DNA of 64,000 nt, taken from Pontederia crassipes. Its lineage: Eukaryota; Streptophyta; Magnoliopsida; Commelinales; Pontederiaceae. Under the pieces are notes generated by a model. The model was given only the letters and a program-made list of their open reading frames with translations, made no database searches and was not told the DNA's origin. The stretch spans positions 55,935,947 through 55,999,946 of the forward strand of contig CM060191.1 in assembly GCA_030549335.1 (NCBI GenBank), read 5' to 3'. Shown in pieces: positions 11,331 to 24,716 of the stretch; the stretch's first letter is position 1; each line of letters opens with the position of its first letter. The position numbers and the translations under genes are program-made.

Positions 11331-11980
11331 TTCCTTTTATTTTCAAAGTGCAATCTAGAAGTTATCATTTCAGATTTGATTGAATTGCCAAAAAATCAGC
11401 AAAATGACTTGGATTGAACTTAATGATAACTTGATTTTCAGTGGGGATCCTCTTCTAATTCAACTTGGCTAACAATTATATGATAATATATTGTTTAGTT
11501 CTGGTCTAATTGAGCTGTGAAAACAGTCATATTAAAGTTTGAATTGGATTTGACTAAAAAATGATAACTTGTCTATTTCCATCCATAATTAAGTTAGATG
11601 AACCCCAACTCCCAAGAGAACCTTCCTCATTGATAGTTAAACCCTTTGAGCCTCTAGTTTAGCATTTACCATTCAGTTTTGGTAACTTTTCAAAAATCCA
11701 AAAACAATTATCATTTTGGCCATTTAAAGAAATCGATTTGAATTTTCTTTCAATTTCTTGAAATTTTAACTTTAGTTAAGGCTAATCTAGATTGTTTAGA
11801 GAGTCTTAGGCTTTAAATCACTGTGGATACGACATTTGGGTAGACTACAATTGACCTGTATAGTTACAGTAGAAAGTGAATTAAGGAGTCAAATCAAAAA
11901 TTGAAAAATATGAAATTTGATCCAAAAATCAGCAAGTTATCACTACACCCCTTAATATCACTATCACCAATACAACGGCT

Positions 11981-13807
11981 TCTTGCCATACAATAGGCCT
12001 CCAAGGATGAAATCATTATCCAAGCGATTGAGGTCGCAGGTCAAACAACATATCTACAAAAATTGCTCGTGGGTCGACTACTCTCAACCTAGTGGACCTA
12101 GGGAACAACTTCTTCCTCTTCAAGTTCGACTCGCCGGTAAATTAGTTGTAGGTACTCACTCGTAGTCCCTGGACATATAAAAATAACATGCTTCATCTAT
12201 CGCAGGCAAAGACTTTCTTCCGTCCACAGGACGAATAATTGTTGTCAGCGCCGATGTGGCTTCAACTTCCGGGACTAGCCTATGAACTAGGAGACCCTGA
12301 AACTATTATGCGTATTGTAGGGATTTTTGGTAACTTACGAAAATATTCCCCTCTTTTACTTCAATTGTGGTCATGTTGGTCATGCCTTGGATCGTTGCTT
12401 GGCGAGGCAGGGAAAACAAGGTTGCTCCCGGCCGGAAAGGACGGTATGTTACTCTACGGGACTTGGATGAGATCTTCGGCTTCACGTCACTGGCGTCCGG
12501 CGTTGGCCACCTCCGGGACTGGTCGAACTGGGCACTAGCGTGATTTGGGCTGCCCAATGTCCCCGGGTCTCCGCTGTCCTATGATTCAGTTCCTGAACCG
12601 GCTTTAGGGAGCACCACTGACACCCTAGCCCCGGCAAATCCCAACCCTCCACGTGGCAATTCCCATCCCGCATCTAACAAGTTCTCATCGGATGTGCCTC
12701 ACGTGCCCAAGTCTTCCTCACTCGCACCCCACGTGACTAGTGATGCTCCCCCCCCCCCCCCCCCCACCCAACGTGTCCAATCTCCTAAAATCTTGGTTCC
12801 TCCCAGAAGCCCTCTTCTCAAACCCTAACTCCCCTCCTTCAAAATTCTTCACTGGGGGTAAAAACACTAGTCTGTGTCACCCCGGATATCCCTTCCTCTT
12901 CTGTGCAGGATCATGAAGGCTTGATTGCTCAAGTGCCGGAAAGATTCTAGTCCCCTTGGCGGGGGACGACGCTCGACTTCTCAGATGATGGCTCGGATGA
13001 GATCGACGAGGAGATCCATGTCGAGTCCGTCCCTGAATCGCATCGAAATCAGAAGGTGACCTTTCGTTTCTCCCCTCCACCATCTATTCACTCAAAGCGC
13101 CCGACTAGCAAGAGGGAACGAGGTAATCCAAATCAACTAATTCAAGATCTAACTCCCTACCCTCCTTGGCATAGTGCCTGGAGGAGGCCCCCTCCCCCAC
13201 CACCATTATCAAGTTAATAATAAGAGTCCTTGCTTGGAACTACCGTGGAGCACTAAGGAGTCATGCCCGCGACCGCTCTGTAACCTCATCCAGGAAAATA
13301 GTCTGGACAAAGTCATCTTACTTGAGACACACACGTGTGGTAAGTCTTCTAAACCGGTAATTAAACACTTAGGTAGCATCTGGACCGGTTGTTATTTTGA
13401 AGGTACCGGGGCATCTGGTGGTATAATAATTGCTAGAGGTTTGGCTATACTATTGTCTCGGTGGTAAATTCTTCTCATCAATATATAAATGCAGTGGTCA
13501 CTATTGATGATTTTCTTTCCTATTGTTTGCTATTTATGCTAGTACATGCATGTCTATTAGGAATGATCTCTGGAACTCTCTTATCTCCTTTGATTTTGAT
13601 GACTTACCTTGGCTTTTAATGGGAGACATGAACACCATTATCTCTGTAGAGGGAAAACGGGGAGGTGTCCCATTCTCACTAAAAAAATTATATCTGTCTT
13701 TTGTAATTTCCTACAAAATCAGGGTCTAACAGATATTCTACTCACTGATCGTCAATATACGTGGTGTAATAATTGATCACAACATGATAGAATAAGAGCT
13801 ACAAAAA
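11981..13807 (+). pseudogene. L1-type LINE, ORF1 and endonuclease remains
   Basis: This is the 5' half of a degraded plant LINE. ORF1 remains: LPGLAYELGDPETIMRIVG at 12261-12317, then, after a frameshift, a CCHC-type zinc knuckle with FNCGHVGHALDRC near 12360-12398 (first Cys replaced by Tyr). ORF2 begins with an EEP endonuclease. LAWNYRGALRSHAR near 13225-13270 corresponds to the WNCRGA start of such proteins; PWLLMGDMN (13609-13635) carries the GDxN motif, followed by a TDxxYTWCNN match near 13740-13780. Many stops and shifts make it dead. Reading ends at about 13807, where a gypsy LTR begins, so the RT core is missing and resumes only near its end at 22941. Confidence 0.8.
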
Positions 13808-15662
13808 GAATACATAGAGTAGGAGAAACCAACTTATCTATAAGAACTACCAAAAGATTTTTTCTTTCATTTTTCACTACTTTACTCTTCTACTCATATA
13901 CAATAATAATAAGAACACATCACTCTATGATCTGAACAGAAACCTATTACACATGAAACATAATTAATTGATGAGGTACATGACCTTTAAGTACTCACTC
14001 TCGTAACTTAACTATGTATCACAATAGTTGGCCTACTATTAAGACATATTGTATACATAATAAAAGAAAATTCGTATCTGCTTGAGTTGATAACCAAATG
14101 TGTTCTTTCCAATTTTGCTTACTTCCTTGTTGCTAGTATATTAATTTATAAAAGTTTCAGATCTTATTTCATTGTGGTTTGTTCACAGGAAAATTAATAT
14201 TCAGCCTAACTTTAATCTTGTTTCTATGTTCTGACAGACTGAGTGACCTTACTTTTATACTTTATATAAAGTAATAAACATTCCCTATTCTCGTAATTTT
14301 AATTTTCTCAAATAGTAGACATCCTAAGGTGCAATTCATAAAATTACTTGAATTTATATCTATTTGTACTTAGTACAATAAATTTAACCAATACTAGCAT
14401 AATTTGTCCTAAGTTCCATCCTAACAGACTTTTTTTTATATTTTTTTATATATTTTTCTTATTTTTTTTATCCTAACAGACTGAGTAAGGCTCGGTAAAA
14501 CATTTATAACTTTTGCTAAACATATAATTTTAGAGTGATTCCAATTTTCAATGGAATCTAACACCAATTTCTATAACACCCTAAATTATAGAATAATTAC
14601 ACGACATATTGGATTTAATACATAATTTACAAATTCAGGTAACAATTTCGGCGGACAGAGTGATAGTACCTTAAAGATAAGAGCATAACATTCTCTACAA
14701 AAATCATATTAACTTGATTCAAAATATCAATGAATGTAGCACCATAGAGGTTAAAGCATACGAAAGTTCATAATTTTTGGAGTACCTAAGGTATGCAAAT
14801 CATCGATTAAACGTTCGGGAATAATTTAATCATACCTAGGGTTTATTCTTCTTCCTCGTGAAAATTTGAGTTTAACCTCTTAATTAAGAAAGTCAGGGAA
14901 AGGAAAGATAGAGAGATTCAGAGTAACCCTAATTAGAGAATTATGCAATTAAAATCAATAGAAGAATCAAAAGTATGAACATACCACAAGTCAAAAATCT
15001 AATCCCTTCTTCTTTCTCCAATTTCCTTCATTAAAAGCTCATTATCCTTTTCTTCCACTTGAATTTTCGGATAGGATGGTAAAAGGATATAAATATGTGT
15101 TAAAGCATACAAGGGGTGGATGATAAGGCAGGAGAAACCACCCATTTGAGTCGGCCAAGTTGGAGCTATGGAATTGCCCTTGTAGTTGACAATATTTACA
15201 TGTAAATGGTTTTGCCCTTTTCCTTTTATTTATTTATTTATTCATTTACTTAAGAAATTACATGTAAATAAGAAACTACCCCCCATTTGAATTCAAATAA
15301 AATATTTATAAAAATAAATAATCAAGAAATTAAAATCTAATTTTTTTTGTCCGAAGAACAAAAATCGTGATTTCACAGATTTTCCAATTTTACATCTATG
15401 TTTTACCTAAGTAAAACACCTCCTAAAAATTGTTAAAAGTCACATCTATAATACTTTGATATATAGGAACAATTACCAGAATTTTAATTTTCTTAATTCT
15501 AATATTTTCAAAGATCACGTTTTCATGCCTTGGACAAATTTTCACCAAATTTCAACGATCAAACACTATGAGTTCTAATTCATGCCTTAACACATATATC
15601 AATTTTCTTATCAATAATATGATATAATGTTAACCCATGTGAATTAAATTTGGAATATTACA
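13808..15662 (-). repeat. Gypsy 3' LTR, truncated
   Basis: Homologous along its length to 20814-22940. It starts with the terminal TGTAATATTCC (read on minus from 15662) and stops at 13808, so about 1.35 kb corresponding to 19469-20813 is missing. The cut coincides with the loss of the LINE RT core. Confidence 0.88.
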
Positions 15663-15690
15663 TTCTACCCCCCTTAAAATAAATTTCGTC
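15663..15690 (-). other. Polypurine tract of the gypsy element
   Basis: Read on minus: AAATTTATTTTAAGGGGGG then TAGAA and the LTR start TGTAATATT. It primes plus-strand DNA synthesis in this retrotransposon class. Confidence 0.8.
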
Positions 15691-16172
15691 CTCGAAATTT
15701 AACGTATTTGCTTGTTCAAAACCATATGAATAATTATCACACATGCTTTGTTTGAGGCCCTAGTTTGCTTGCCATAAAATCTATAAAAGTGAAATAAATC
15801 CATCTCAAAGGACTTATTCTATTTGGTTTAGAACGTGATTATGTTATCCTTCATATAATGTTCCCTCATAAAGCTTCATTGTGGTGACCCAACTTGGTGT
15901 TATTCTATCATTGCTCATCATAAAAAAAAAATTAGATAGGAAAGTGTGGGGTTGGGCACAAAAATTAGTCACGTAAGATTTGATAACCTTTTTATGCATC
16001 TTCCTTGATCATCAGAATTGATTTTCTTTGAAAATAAATTATCTTGTCCACATTATATACTTTATTTGACATTTTCATTCATTACAATTTATGTCCAGTT
16101 TTGTTTTCATTATAGACATCTCATTGTTTAATTCATGCATACAAAGCTTAGGCTTATCACTCCTTCTACTCA

Positions 16173-16211
<39 letters not shown>

Positions 16212-19200
16212 TGGATAAAGTTCGAATAAAGATAACTGCCATAGTTATAAGCGTAAAATGAACTGAATTAGAGGGTTAAAAAAAATCATGACTTATGCCT
16301 AGTCCAGATGATAGCGAAAGTGTCATAATTCACATAAATCGATTATAATCTTAAAGAGGGGATGGTACATTAAATAAGGAATCATCACCTATTCTGGTGA
16401 CTATAAGTCATAATCTTTTACTATCTATGCGAATAAAGGAGAGGGAGTGAGCAACAATGAAATTAGAGTATATGATTTCTCTCTTTTTTGTTGGTTTGTA
16501 ATAATCGAATGTTGGTTCAAGTTCGCGATCGAGGATTGAAAAGGCGTCCCCTTCCAATCATTCTTTCGCTAGGCTCTCAACCAATATTCCATGATAATAA
16601 ACTCTATGACTCCAATCAAGCTATTGAATGATGAACAAAGGCGGCCACACTCCAATACATCTTTCGATAAACTTTCTAACTCGCTTTTTAAACTCTCAAG
16701 GTTAGTTGACATAATAAAGTCAACAATGAAGAATCATTAATCACCCATAAAAGAGTTACAACGTTGATTCATCAATCATACTAAGTGATATGTGATAGAC
16801 AAATACGAACGAAAGATCAATTATACATTGATGTTCAAAGTTGATAACTTCAAATCGATAACAATTATTCAAGTATAATGATGATTTCAGACTTTATAAT
16901 GGCGTATGGTGATTCAATCACTCAGGCAATGGGAGATGTGACAAATGAAAACGAACTAAAATATTCCATAGCCAAAGATTGAATTGCAATCAGTAGTGAT
17001 TAATCAAGAATCATCAGTGATTTCAAAATCCATTGTGATGAGCAGGGAGTTGATGATTCTTATATCAACAATAGTAATTCGAGATTTCACAATGCTTTCA
17101 CAATTTATTAATAATAACTCACATCTACTAATGATAATTTACTGATCATCAAATGATTTGGACTGTACCAAGTAAGTATCACTTTTCAACATTAAACAAA
17201 TTTGTTAGTTGGTTCTTTAACACTTCATACCTAATTTAGTAGTGTTATCTTTTGTCTTTCTCACAAATGTTTACAATTACTTAAAATATAGACACTGCAC
17301 ATTATCACAATAAAATTATAATCTATTCTCCTTAATTATTGTTCCCACCAATTTCTACTAGCTCACATAATCTTATTCCTTTTTAATGTTCTCAAACCTC
17401 AAAATGACAACTCGTAATCATCTATTCACATATCTAACAATGATGAATCCAAACATGTATTAAACAAGTATTTTATACATTTATAAGATATTTATAATGA
17501 TCATACTGAAGTTTTTTCTTACATTATCTAACACATTTTGTAGATTGATTTTCAGACTATTTAGAATAATATAACTATACCTATCTTTTCTTCTTCTCTT
17601 CTTATTCATACAACTAATTTGAATGTATCTTGACTTTGTAAAATATAGACTCTAAAGTTTATCCACATGGAAGTCATTCAAAATTTTGGATAATCAAAAT
17701 TACTTGTAAAGTGTCAAAACATAGTCTTCAAATACAGATTGTTTGACTTTTCTTTTGTAATTAAAATATCACCAATGTAAAATATGATTACCATTTGTTT
17801 CTCATACCTATGGTTAACCCACCCCATGCTAACTATAAATCATAAATGATATGTACTCACTCCTTATACTTTCATAATGTTTAAATATATTTGTCCAAAA
17901 ACAAAATATCTTATGTCACTAGAAGTTTTCTAACCCACCATTTCCTTTATATAACCACGTCTTATTCTGCACATATATTTTTTTTATGAAACGTAAATTA
18001 TGTATCCCCTACATGTAATGTTCTCATTCACATCAATGGATTCCTTATTACTTGGTCACATGTATAAAACATGTGCACAAGAAACACATTATAGCCCCTT
18101 GGGCGTTAGGTAATGAGTATTTGATTTAACTCACTAGGGTATCTCAAGTCTCATGTTTTAGGAATATGATTTATCTTTCTTAGAATTGACATGGTCAATA
18201 CTATACCGGTCAAACCAAACTTATATTGAATTTTGACATTTAAATTTTGTTCGATAGGGGTTTTACAAAATAGTGTTCAAATATATTCACGATTTGCAAA
18301 ACTCTATGAACCAAGTAGGATGTCATCAATAAAAATAACTATGGTTTAATTAAAGAATGACTTGAAAATTTGATTCGATCAACAAAGGTAGTTGGACATT
18401 AAATGATCAAATATCATTATAAAAAAATAAATAAATCATGATGGTCGTGTCATGTTCTGACTGTACTCTTTGAAGTATAACTTTTTTTTGTCAATGATAT
18501 TGCAATACTAAATCAAGCTTGAGAAATATGAGAGCACATTGTAGTCAATAAAACAAATAACCTACTTCTCGTAATCTTTATAATTACTTTATTCAGATGT
18601 CTATAATCGAACTTGGAAGCTCATCTTTATTCTTGATGAATAAGATTGATGTTCATGGTTATGGTTCAACTAAACCCTCATATGAAGACTCGTATATTTA
18701 TTTTTGTGTTGATGGCAAGGAGTATTAAACATAGGAATAACTCTATGAAGAAGGTCAATAAAGAGCTCTTCCTATGAGGGGCAGGTCGAGCCACTTCTAT
18801 AAAATAGATTTACAACTACTTAAACATGGAAACATTGCTTGAAAACAAATATTTTCCTTTCTACCCCAAGTAATCCAAGAACCTATGACATCATTTTAAA
18901 ATAGCTTATTGGTATACTATAGTAGATTGGAGAACATGAAGTTACTTTCCTGTCTCCTATAAAACACAAGTGATGGTTGATCTGGAAATCAGAAGGTATC
19001 TATCTTCCTATGTCAATTTAAACATGCATGCCACACAATTCATCCACACACAAAATCATGTCAAATTCATACAAGTATCAAACAATCATACCAATAATTA
19101 TGAACTTGTCACATCATACCATATGTGATTACAAAGCATTGCCATGAAAAATAATAATCACAAAATAGTACTCGATGGTTCCTTCTTCTTCTTCTTCTTC

Positions 19201-19450
19201 TTTTTTTCAAATGACATTCCAAGTCCACACATACAAATAAATGTATAGGGTTGTAATAGATTGGGTCATAATCCGTCAAAGGCAGATATCACAATCACAC
19301 TTTGAAAGATCATACATTAATACATATATAGCCACACACTATAATCCCCAACCTGCAACAACCCAAGCTCAACACCCATAGCCCCAACTATAAGCATAAT
19401 TATGTAATCCTAGACATAGCCACGCAAACTTTGAACAAAGGAAGGACTTA
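15691..19450 (-). pseudogene. Gypsy internal region, eroded pol
   Basis: About 3.8 kb of AT-rich sequence without open frames. On minus at about 18310-18345 the reading IVIFIDDILL is an RT catalytic motif (the IDD box). Upstream fragments loosely fit the preceding RT sequence with many stops. Gag and most of pol are no longer legible. An (AT)n run lies at 16178-16208. Loss of C and G relative to the LINE suggests decay by cytosine deamination. Confidence 0.6.
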
Positions 19451-19464
19451 TTGCTCTGATACCA
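19451..19464 (-). other. Primer-binding site, tRNA-Met type
   Basis: On minus TGGTATCAGAGCAA, four bases inside the LTR end that reads GGTCATGACA. It matches the 3' end of plant initiator tRNA-Met and fixes the element's orientation. Confidence 0.85.
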
Positions 19465-20099
19465 TAACTGTCATGACCCCGATTTAACCCGCGAGTTAAA
19501 CCATAGTTCGCGTCTCATTACGAACGGTCAAATAAAATTATGAAAAAAATGTGGAAACGTGATGTAATTTAATCTTCTTTTAAATCTAAGAGTAAAAGTA
19601 TATCATTTAATAAACTACACAATATGTGATCATTTCAGAGCAAACTGATATACCTTAAGTCATACTTTTGATAAAATGACTTTATTTTTAATACAACTTA
19701 TTTTTACATAAGTAAAACACGACTAGCTCTCTCGACATCTTAATAGAAAAATACAAGCGACATAAATCATCTCTTCATACCACCAAGGATGTTATAGAAT
19801 CCTTTATGACTATCACATTGCACGATCCCCAATGAGCTATATGAATCTGAAAAATATTAGAAATAATATTATGAGCAAAAATAGTTCAGTAAGTTGATAA
19901 CTCATAAGCTATGTGTTACCATCTAATAAATTCGGAGAAACATAAAAATACATAATCATAATATCAAAAGCAATATTTTCATATGTTTAATAAATACATA
20001 TATAACATCCCAATCCCAATCATTACACTCAATTTACGATCATTGTCACTTAAACATATCAAACATGTGTATGCAATGCTACACTCTCATATATATGCA

Positions 20100-20420
20100 C
20101 GGATCACCAACTGACCAGTGGTTGATAGGTGGACTTTAGAGGTGGTTCCCATCGTGATCAGCGATGTAGCACTTAGCTACATTCTATCTCATCCCTTTCG
20201 GAGAATAAATCATATAGTGATAGGTGGACTCTAGAGGTGGCCCCTACGGATTCTAGAGGTGGCCCCCATCATGACTACTCATGATGTAGCACTTAGCTCC
20301 GCATGGTACTTAGCTCCAACCTATCTCATCCCATTATTGAGGAACAGAATGATGGATCGGACTCTAAAGATGGCTCCCATCATGATCAGCGATATAGCAC
20401 TTAGCTCCAACCATCACATA
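20100..20420. repeat. Tandem repeat inside gypsy LTR
   Basis: Three or more diverged units sharing GATAGGTGGACTCTAGAGGT, CCCATCATGA, GATGTAGCACTTAGCTCC and CTATCTCATCCC, with a period near 110-130 bp. Present only in the full-length LTR because the other LTR is truncated. Confidence 0.7.
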
Positions 20421-22292
20421 TGCAGATGCAGGCAGATGCGGATGCATGATTCATCATATAACAATTTCATATCAAATATCAAAAGATTAACCATATTTTG
20501 TAACTCAAATATCAGAAGATGAATCATGTCAAACACTAATTCAAACGGAATAGAATTGCATTTTATTAAATCAGTCCTTAACATACCACATATGCTTTTC
20601 AATTGTACTATCACTCGATCAATCATTTCAAACAGAACAAGATTGCACTTCTTGTAATCCATTCATATTATATCATATATGCTTTTTCAAATGTGCAATC
20701 TATAATCATTCATATATACTTTTCATAGTTGCATTTCTCAAAATCAATTCATAACATATCTGAAACATATTCAATACTATAATAATTAATGTCACATCAA
20801 ATTCAAAAGAGGTGAATGCATAGAGTAGGAGAAACCAACTTACCTATAAGAGCTACCAAAAGATTTTTTCTTTCCTTTTTCATTACTTTACTCTTCTACT
20901 CCTATACAATAATAATAAGAACACTATGATCTGAACAGAAATCTATCACACATGAAACATAATTAATTGATGAGGTACATGACCTTTAAGTACTTACTCT
21001 CATAACTTAACTATGTACAAGAGTTGGCCTACTATTAAGACAAATTCTATACATAATGAAAGAAAATTCGTATCTGCTTGAGTTGATAACCAAATGTGTT
21101 CATTCCAATTTTGCTTACTTCCTGGTTGCTAGTTTATTAATCTATAAAAGTTTCAGATCTTATTTCATTATGGTTTGTTCATAGGAAAATCAATATTCAA
21201 CCTAATTGTAATCTTGTTTCTATGTTTTGACAGACTGAGTGACCTTACTTTTATAATTTATATACAGTAATAAACATTCCCTGTCCCGGTAATTTTTAAT
21301 TTTCACAAATAGTAAACATCCTAGGGTGCAACTCATAAAATTACTTGAATTTATATCTATTTGTACTTAGTACAATAAATTTAACCAATACTAGCATAAT
21401 CTGTCCTAAGTTCCATTCTGACAGACTGAGTAAGGCTCGATAAAATATTTATAACGTTTGCTACACATATAATTTTAGAGTGATTCCAATTGTCAATGAA
21501 ATCTAAAACATCAATATATATAATACCCTAAATTATTAAATAATTACATGACATATTGAATTTAATACATAATTTACAAATTCGGATAACAATTTCGGCG
21601 GACAGAGTGATAGTACCTTAAACATAAGAGCGTAACTTTCTCTAAAGAAATCATATTAACTTGATTTCAATATCAATGAAAGTAGACCCGTAGAGGTTAA
21701 ATCATACGAAAGTTCATAATTTTTGAAGTACCCTAAGGAATGCAAATCATCGACTAAACATTTGGAAATAATTTAATCATACCTAGGGTTTATTCTTCTT
21801 CCTCGTGAAAACTTGAGTTTAACCCCTTAATTAAGAAAGTCAGGGAAAGGGCAAGATAGAGAGATTCAAAGTAACCCTACTTAGAAAATTATGCAATTAA
21901 AATCAATAGATGAATTAGAAGTATGAACATACCACAAGTCAAAAATCTAATCCCTTCTTCTTTCTCCAATTTCCTCCATTAAAAGCACATGATCCTTTTC
22001 TTCCACTTGAATTTTTGGATAGGATGGTAAAAGAATAAAAATATGTGTTAAAGAATACAAGGGGTGGATGATAAGGTAGGAGAAACCGCCCTTTCAAGTC
22101 GGCCAAGTTGGAGCTATGGAATTGCCCTTGTAGTTGACAATATTTACATGTAACTGCCATTTAAATGGTTTTACCTTTTTTCTTTTATTTATTTATTTAT
22201 TTATTCATTTACTTAAGACATTACATGTAAATAAAAAACTACTCCCATTTGAATTCAAATAAGATATTTATAAAAATAAATAATCAAGAAAT

Positions 22293-22604
22293 GAATCCTT
22301 CCAGTAGTATCGGCCATTTCCCCTACCGTTGTTTTTAGTTTTGGATCTTCCAAAGCATACCCGCAGTAGATCCGGACCGATTTTTTTCGATCACCTCCTT
22401 TTCAGGGAGAGCTAATGTGGTAACGGAGCGACCTACAATTATCCTTAAACTTCCGTGCTTGGTGGAGAAGAAGCGAACAAAGGTACGCTCGCTTGCTGTC
22501 TTGTTCTCTGCCGCGGACTGGGATCGCTCGCCAGCTAGGCCCTCTAGAAGAAAGTTGGAGCAACATTGTATGAGAACATATTACCCATCTTCGGGGACAA
22601 ATCG
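22293..22604. other. 312-bp insert in gypsy LTR, possibly organellar
   Basis: Alignment of the two LTRs shows an insertion here. Sequence before it ends TCAAGAAAT and after it resumes AAATCTA; the other LTR reads AAGAAATTAAAATCTA, so only a few bases of microhomology are present and no transposon ends. The insert is clearly richer in GC than the LTR and looks like single-copy DNA. Its texture suggests plant mitochondrial DNA (a NUMT), but I cannot match it to a named organelle gene. An open frame (22417-22680) crosses its end and has no family signature. Confidence 0.5.
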
Positions 22605-22940
22605 AAATCTATTTTTTTGTCTCAAGAACAAAAATCGTGATTTCACAGATTTTTTAATTTTGCATCTATATTTTACCTAAGTAAAACACCTCCTAAAAAT
22701 TGTTAAAAATCACATCTATAATACTTTGATATATAAGAACAATTACCGGGACTTTAATTTTCTTAATTGTAATATTTTCAAAGATCCTGTTTTCATATCT
22801 TGGACAAATTTTCATCAAATTTCAGCGATCAAACACTATGAGTTCTAACTCATGCCTTAACACATATATCAATTTTATTACCATCTTACCAATAATATGA
22901 TATAATGTTAACCCATGTGAATTAAATTTGGGATATTACA

Positions 22941-24716
22941 CCTATCTCCTATAAAAGACTAAATAATAATTCCTATAACTACATTATATCCCAGGATGGA
23001 AGATGAAAACACTCTCTCAGGCAAGGAAAATTACCCTAATGCCACTCTCTCCTCAATCCCGAATTACTCACTTGGATCAATATACACATCAGCAGCTTGC
23101 TAGAATTTTAGAACGACTATCCAGAACTTTTCTTTGGTCATCCTTTGAGGATAGGCAGGGAATCCATCTCATTAATTGGCATACCACTCAACTACCAAAG
23201 TTAGAGGGGGGTTTAGGCATCAAAACACTCTCTCATGTGAGAACAACACTACTTCCAAAATGTGTCTTGGCCCTTCTAAACCAATCAAATGACCTATGAA
23301 CTTCTTTTATGATCCAAAAAATATGGTGTCCCTCATCCTGGAATGCTCACATAGACTCAGCAAATGACAAATATAAATCTGCTTGGAGCTGGAAAATTCT
23401 TATGCAAGCGCTTGATAAAATTAAGCTTGGTTTAAGAAAACATATAGGTGATGGTTCAACTACACATGCTTATTATGATCCATGACTGTTTAATCTACCT
23501 TTTAGTCATGCCTACTTATGTTAATGTTGAGTCTCCTTTGGTTGGTCTAATGGTTGCTGATTTGATTTCTAATTCGAATTGGAATTTAAACCATTTAATC
23601 TGACCATTTTGCTCCATGCTTGACCGAAAGAATTTTTGCTATTATTCTATCTGCTATTCCATGCCGCCACCCCTTCCTAGATGGTCGAAAGTGATATGAA
23701 AACTCAAGATGCCCCCCACCCCCCACCCACCCCCACCCCACCCCCACCCCCCCCCCCCCCCCCCCACCCCCCGCGCCCAAGATCCAAATTTTTGTATGGA
23801 AACTTGTCCACAACAGATTACCAACCTTACATATACTTATAAACTTCCACTCATCTATTAACTCATGCTATCCTTTATGTGGTTATGCTATTGAGACAAA
23901 TATCCATCTCTTTTTTTAATGTAGTATTGCCTTTCTATTTTGGAACCTCTTCCGATCTTACACCAACTATACTTTTAAATTCAGTCAATAGTGGTGGGTT
24001 GGACATTGGGTTCTGAAAGGTCATGACCTACTGGACTCAAGGTCTCGTTCCCAAATACAAACCTTGTTTGCCTTAACGTTATAGGGGATCTGGAGACTAT
24101 GAAATGATGCCTACTTCTCCTCTCGCCAAACAACTGTTAGGATGGTCTGGTCGCAGATTTTAGCCCTCTATCATGAACTTAATTCTCACCCTAACTCTGA
24201 GGGAACTTCCCCATCGAATCATACGCTAATTCAATGGGAGCCTCCATCCATGTCCTGCTTCAAATTGAACGCAGACGGCTCTTTTCTAAGCTCTGGGTAG
24301 GGGGAGCGAGCTATGTGGTCAGAGGCTCATTCTCCTTTTTTGTTTGCGCAAGTACATTGTGATCGCACTTCTCATCGGCACTGGCAGCAAAACTTTGGGT
24401 AATACGGTGTGGGCTTTTCCATTGCATTCGACGGGATATCTCAAACACTCATTGTTGAGACTGACTCCTCGGTATCAACAACAAAGTGTTATACTCCTAG
24501 CAATTGAAGAACATGTTTTGTGACATTAAAGTTGTAATTGATAATTTTCTTTACTTTAAATTTACTCACATCCGCAGTGCTAATATGAAAGCTCATTACT
24601 TAGCTAATTTTGATGGTAGATCGCGAGGCGATCTTTTTGTAAAGGACAACCCACCCTTGGGATCCTCAATATTTTGTACCCCTAATGCTAGTTTAATTAA
24701 TCTTCTTTCAAAAAAA
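22941..24716 (+). pseudogene. L1-type LINE, RT end, zinc finger and RNase H remains
   Basis: This is the 3' half of the LINE begun at 11981. GWKMKTLSQARKITL-type sequence near 22995-23040, FLWSSFEDRQGIHLINW and KLEGGLGIKTLSHVR (to about 23240) match the thumb region after plant L1 RT. A zf-RVT-like stretch follows with FVWKLVHNRLPTLHI near 23790-23835. An RNase H domain of plant LINEs is shown by WEPPSMSCFKLNADGS (24237-24284), VETDSS, and FTHIRSANMKAHYLANFDG (24556-24612). It ends in a short A-run at 24710-24718, directly followed by the 15-bp direct repeat. Several stops and shifts are present. Confidence 0.82.
23703..23772. repeat. C-rich low-complexity run
   Basis: About 70 bases of (C)n and CCCCCA repeats within the LINE remains. 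A shorter C-run lies at 12751-12772. Both are prone to sequencing or assembly error. Confidence 0.85.

Larger units (their letters stand above)
8543..11980 (+). mobile_element. Non-coding repeat block, 5' part of the nested insertion
   Basis: No protein is encoded. It contains a tandem duplication (8622-9571), scattered AAGTTATCATT motifs (9564-10060 and 11350-11950), a pyrimidine/purine-rich stretch (10240-10500), and four degenerate units (10690-11330). CACTGTGGATACGAC near 11819-11833 resembles a motif common in untranslated regions of plant gypsy elements. The block is either a long LINE 5' leader or another element nested in it. The flanking 15-bp repeat says only that it lies inside the LINE insertion. 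Confidence 0.45.
13808..22940 (-). mobile_element. Ty3/gypsy retrotransposon, Tekay/Del-like, decayed
   Basis: An LTR element on minus. The 5' LTR is 19469-22940 (plus coordinates), then comes a tRNA-Met primer site (19451-19464), a decayed internal region (15663-19450), a polypurine tract (15663-15690), and a truncated 3' LTR (13808-15662). The end structure CGAGGACGAAATTT, then AAGGGGGG, then LTR start TGTAATATTCC is typical of chromodomain (Tekay/Del) elements. The internal region is short and has no open frame above 60 codons, but an RT active-site trace remains near 18310-18345. The element is inserted in the LINE: LINE sequence lies at both sides. Confidence 0.85.
19469..22940 (-). repeat. 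Gypsy 5' LTR, full length
   Basis: About 3.47 kb, bounded by TG...CA as read on minus (TGTAATATCC to GGTCATGACA). It includes a 312-bp foreign insert (22293-22604) absent from the other LTR, and an internal tandem array (20100-20420). Confidence 0.82.

Noticed and set aside
16178..16208. (AT)n run as a regulatory element
   Set aside because: It is an ordinary microsatellite inside a dead retrotransposon.
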